Source: Chlamydiota bacterium
Lineage (GTDB): Bacteria > Chlamydiota > Chlamydiia > Chlamydiales > Rhabdochlamydiaceae
Reading direction: 5' to 3'
DNA: 13,483 bases
Assembly: GCA_023265495.1 (NCBI GenBank)
Contig: JAHFTP010000026.1
Span: 1-13,483, forward strand
Shown here: piece after piece, positions 12,976 to 13,483 of the stretch
How positions within the stretch are numbered: position 1 is the first letter of the stretch
Layout: every line of letters begins with the position of its first letter
The notes under the pieces: model-generated
What the model was told of the DNA's origin: nothing
The model's database searches: none
The model's input: only the letters and a program-made list of their open reading frames with translations
Program-made: the position numbers and the translations under genes

Positions 12976-13483
12976 TTAGGAAGAAAATGCGAGCGTCCTG
13001 TCGTGTTTCTGATAGCAGCTATACAGGTATTTTCCATAGTCGCTTTCTTTGCACTGCAAGACGAGATGATAAAATTGCTCTCTATCAATGAACCCTTGTT
13101 TCCAAGCAATCTCTTCTATACAACCGATTTTTACACCCTGCCTCTCTTGAATGGTCTGTACATAAGAAGCTGCTTGTTGGAGAGCTAGATGCGTACCGGT
13201 ATCTAGCCAGGCAAAGCCTCTGTCTAAAAGACGAACCTGCAGAGCCCCCCTTGCAAGATACAGGTTATTCACATCAGTGATTTCCAACTCCCCTCTAGAA
13301 GAGGGACTCAAAGACTTAGCTATCTCTATAACCTCGTTATCATAAAAATAGAGCCCTGTGACTGCAAACGGGGATAAAGGCTCCTTGGGCTTTTCTATAA
13401 TGGTAGCCACCTTGCCTAGGGAGTCAAACTCCACAACACCATATCGCATCGGATCTTGGACTTCATAGGCAAAGATCATGGCC
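12976..13483 (-). CDS. rmlA: Glucose-1-phosphate thymidylyltransferase, C-terminal part (gene runs off the right edge)
   Basis: The visible 169 residues are the C-terminal part of RmlA/RfbA, which joins glucose-1-phosphate and dTTP to make dTDP-glucose for rhamnose and other surface sugars. Landmarks are MIFAYEVQDPMRYGVVEFD, IIEKPKEP, FAVTGLYFYDNEV, RGELEITDVNNLYL and FAWLDTGTHLAL, all standard for the family. The start codon and the N-terminal nucleotide-binding GGxGTRL motif lie beyond the window. About 120 residues should be missing. It converges on the YitT gene with 1 base between stop codons, so terminators, if any, must lie inside the coding regions. Confidence 0.93.
   Translation of the reverse strand, partial: AMIFAYEVQDPMRYGVVEFDSLGKVATIIEKPKEPLSPFAVTGLYFYDNEVIEIAKSLSPSSRGELEITDVNNLYLARGALQVRLLDRGFAWLDTGTHLALQQAASYVQTIQERQGVKIGCIEEIAWKQGFIDREQFYHLVLQCKESDYGKYLYSCYQKHDRTLAFSS

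Noticed and set aside
1..13483. CRISPR array or rRNA gene
   Set aside because: No regularly spaced direct repeats with unique spacers and no rRNA-like conserved segments are visible.

Overview
This window is most likely a piece of a bacterial chromosome of low to moderate GC. My best guess is an environmental relative of the Chlamydiae (Parachlamydiales-like). I base that on the overall look of the conserved genes (ttcA, putP, surE, a small SEC-C protein, a short lipoprotein, a YitT membrane protein, rmlA) and the tRNA pairs. No gene here decides the taxonomy, so treat it as a guess.

The left half (about 1-7.4 kb) is accessory DNA. It opens with a 411-residue probable exported protein whose core resembles the Bacillus spore transglutaminase Tgl. 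An apparently intact IS256-family element with recognisable terminal inverted repeats follows at 1470-2835. Next is a two-gene module: an XRE-ImmA fusion regulator/metallopeptidase followed, with overlapping reading frames, by a PIN-like nuclease. Two matching inverted-repeat operator candidates bracket its promoter. At 4838-4896 lies a perfect 59-bp copy of the 3' half of tRNA-Tyr. The intact tRNA-Tyr lies at 7398-7479 in the same orientation. The 2554 bp between the copies look like a small tRNA-targeted island without an integrase. It carries hicA-hicB, a beheaded higB toxin fused in frame to a full higA antitoxin, and a secreted S41-type peptidase without a PDZ domain. The hicAB promoter and the S41 promoter share a 14-bp sequence at the same position relative to their -10 boxes, which suggests common control.

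The right half (7.5-13.5 kb) looks like ordinary core genome. It holds a tRNA-Thr(UGU)-tRNA-Tyr(GUA) unit, a SEC-C zinc-finger protein, ttcA (tRNA 2-thiolation), putP (sodium/proline symport), surE (nucleotide phosphatase), a small lipoprotein convergent with surE, a tRNA-Val(UAC)-tRNA-Asp(GUC) pair, a YitT/DUF2179 membrane protein, and the 3' part of rmlA (glucose-1-phosphate thymidylyltransferase) running off the right edge.

The most unusual features are the tRNA-Tyr att-like duplication with its cargo, the promoter sequence shared by a toxin-antitoxin operon and a secreted peptidase, the twin operators of the XRE-ImmA/PIN module, and the Tgl-like protein with a repeat-shifted C-terminus.
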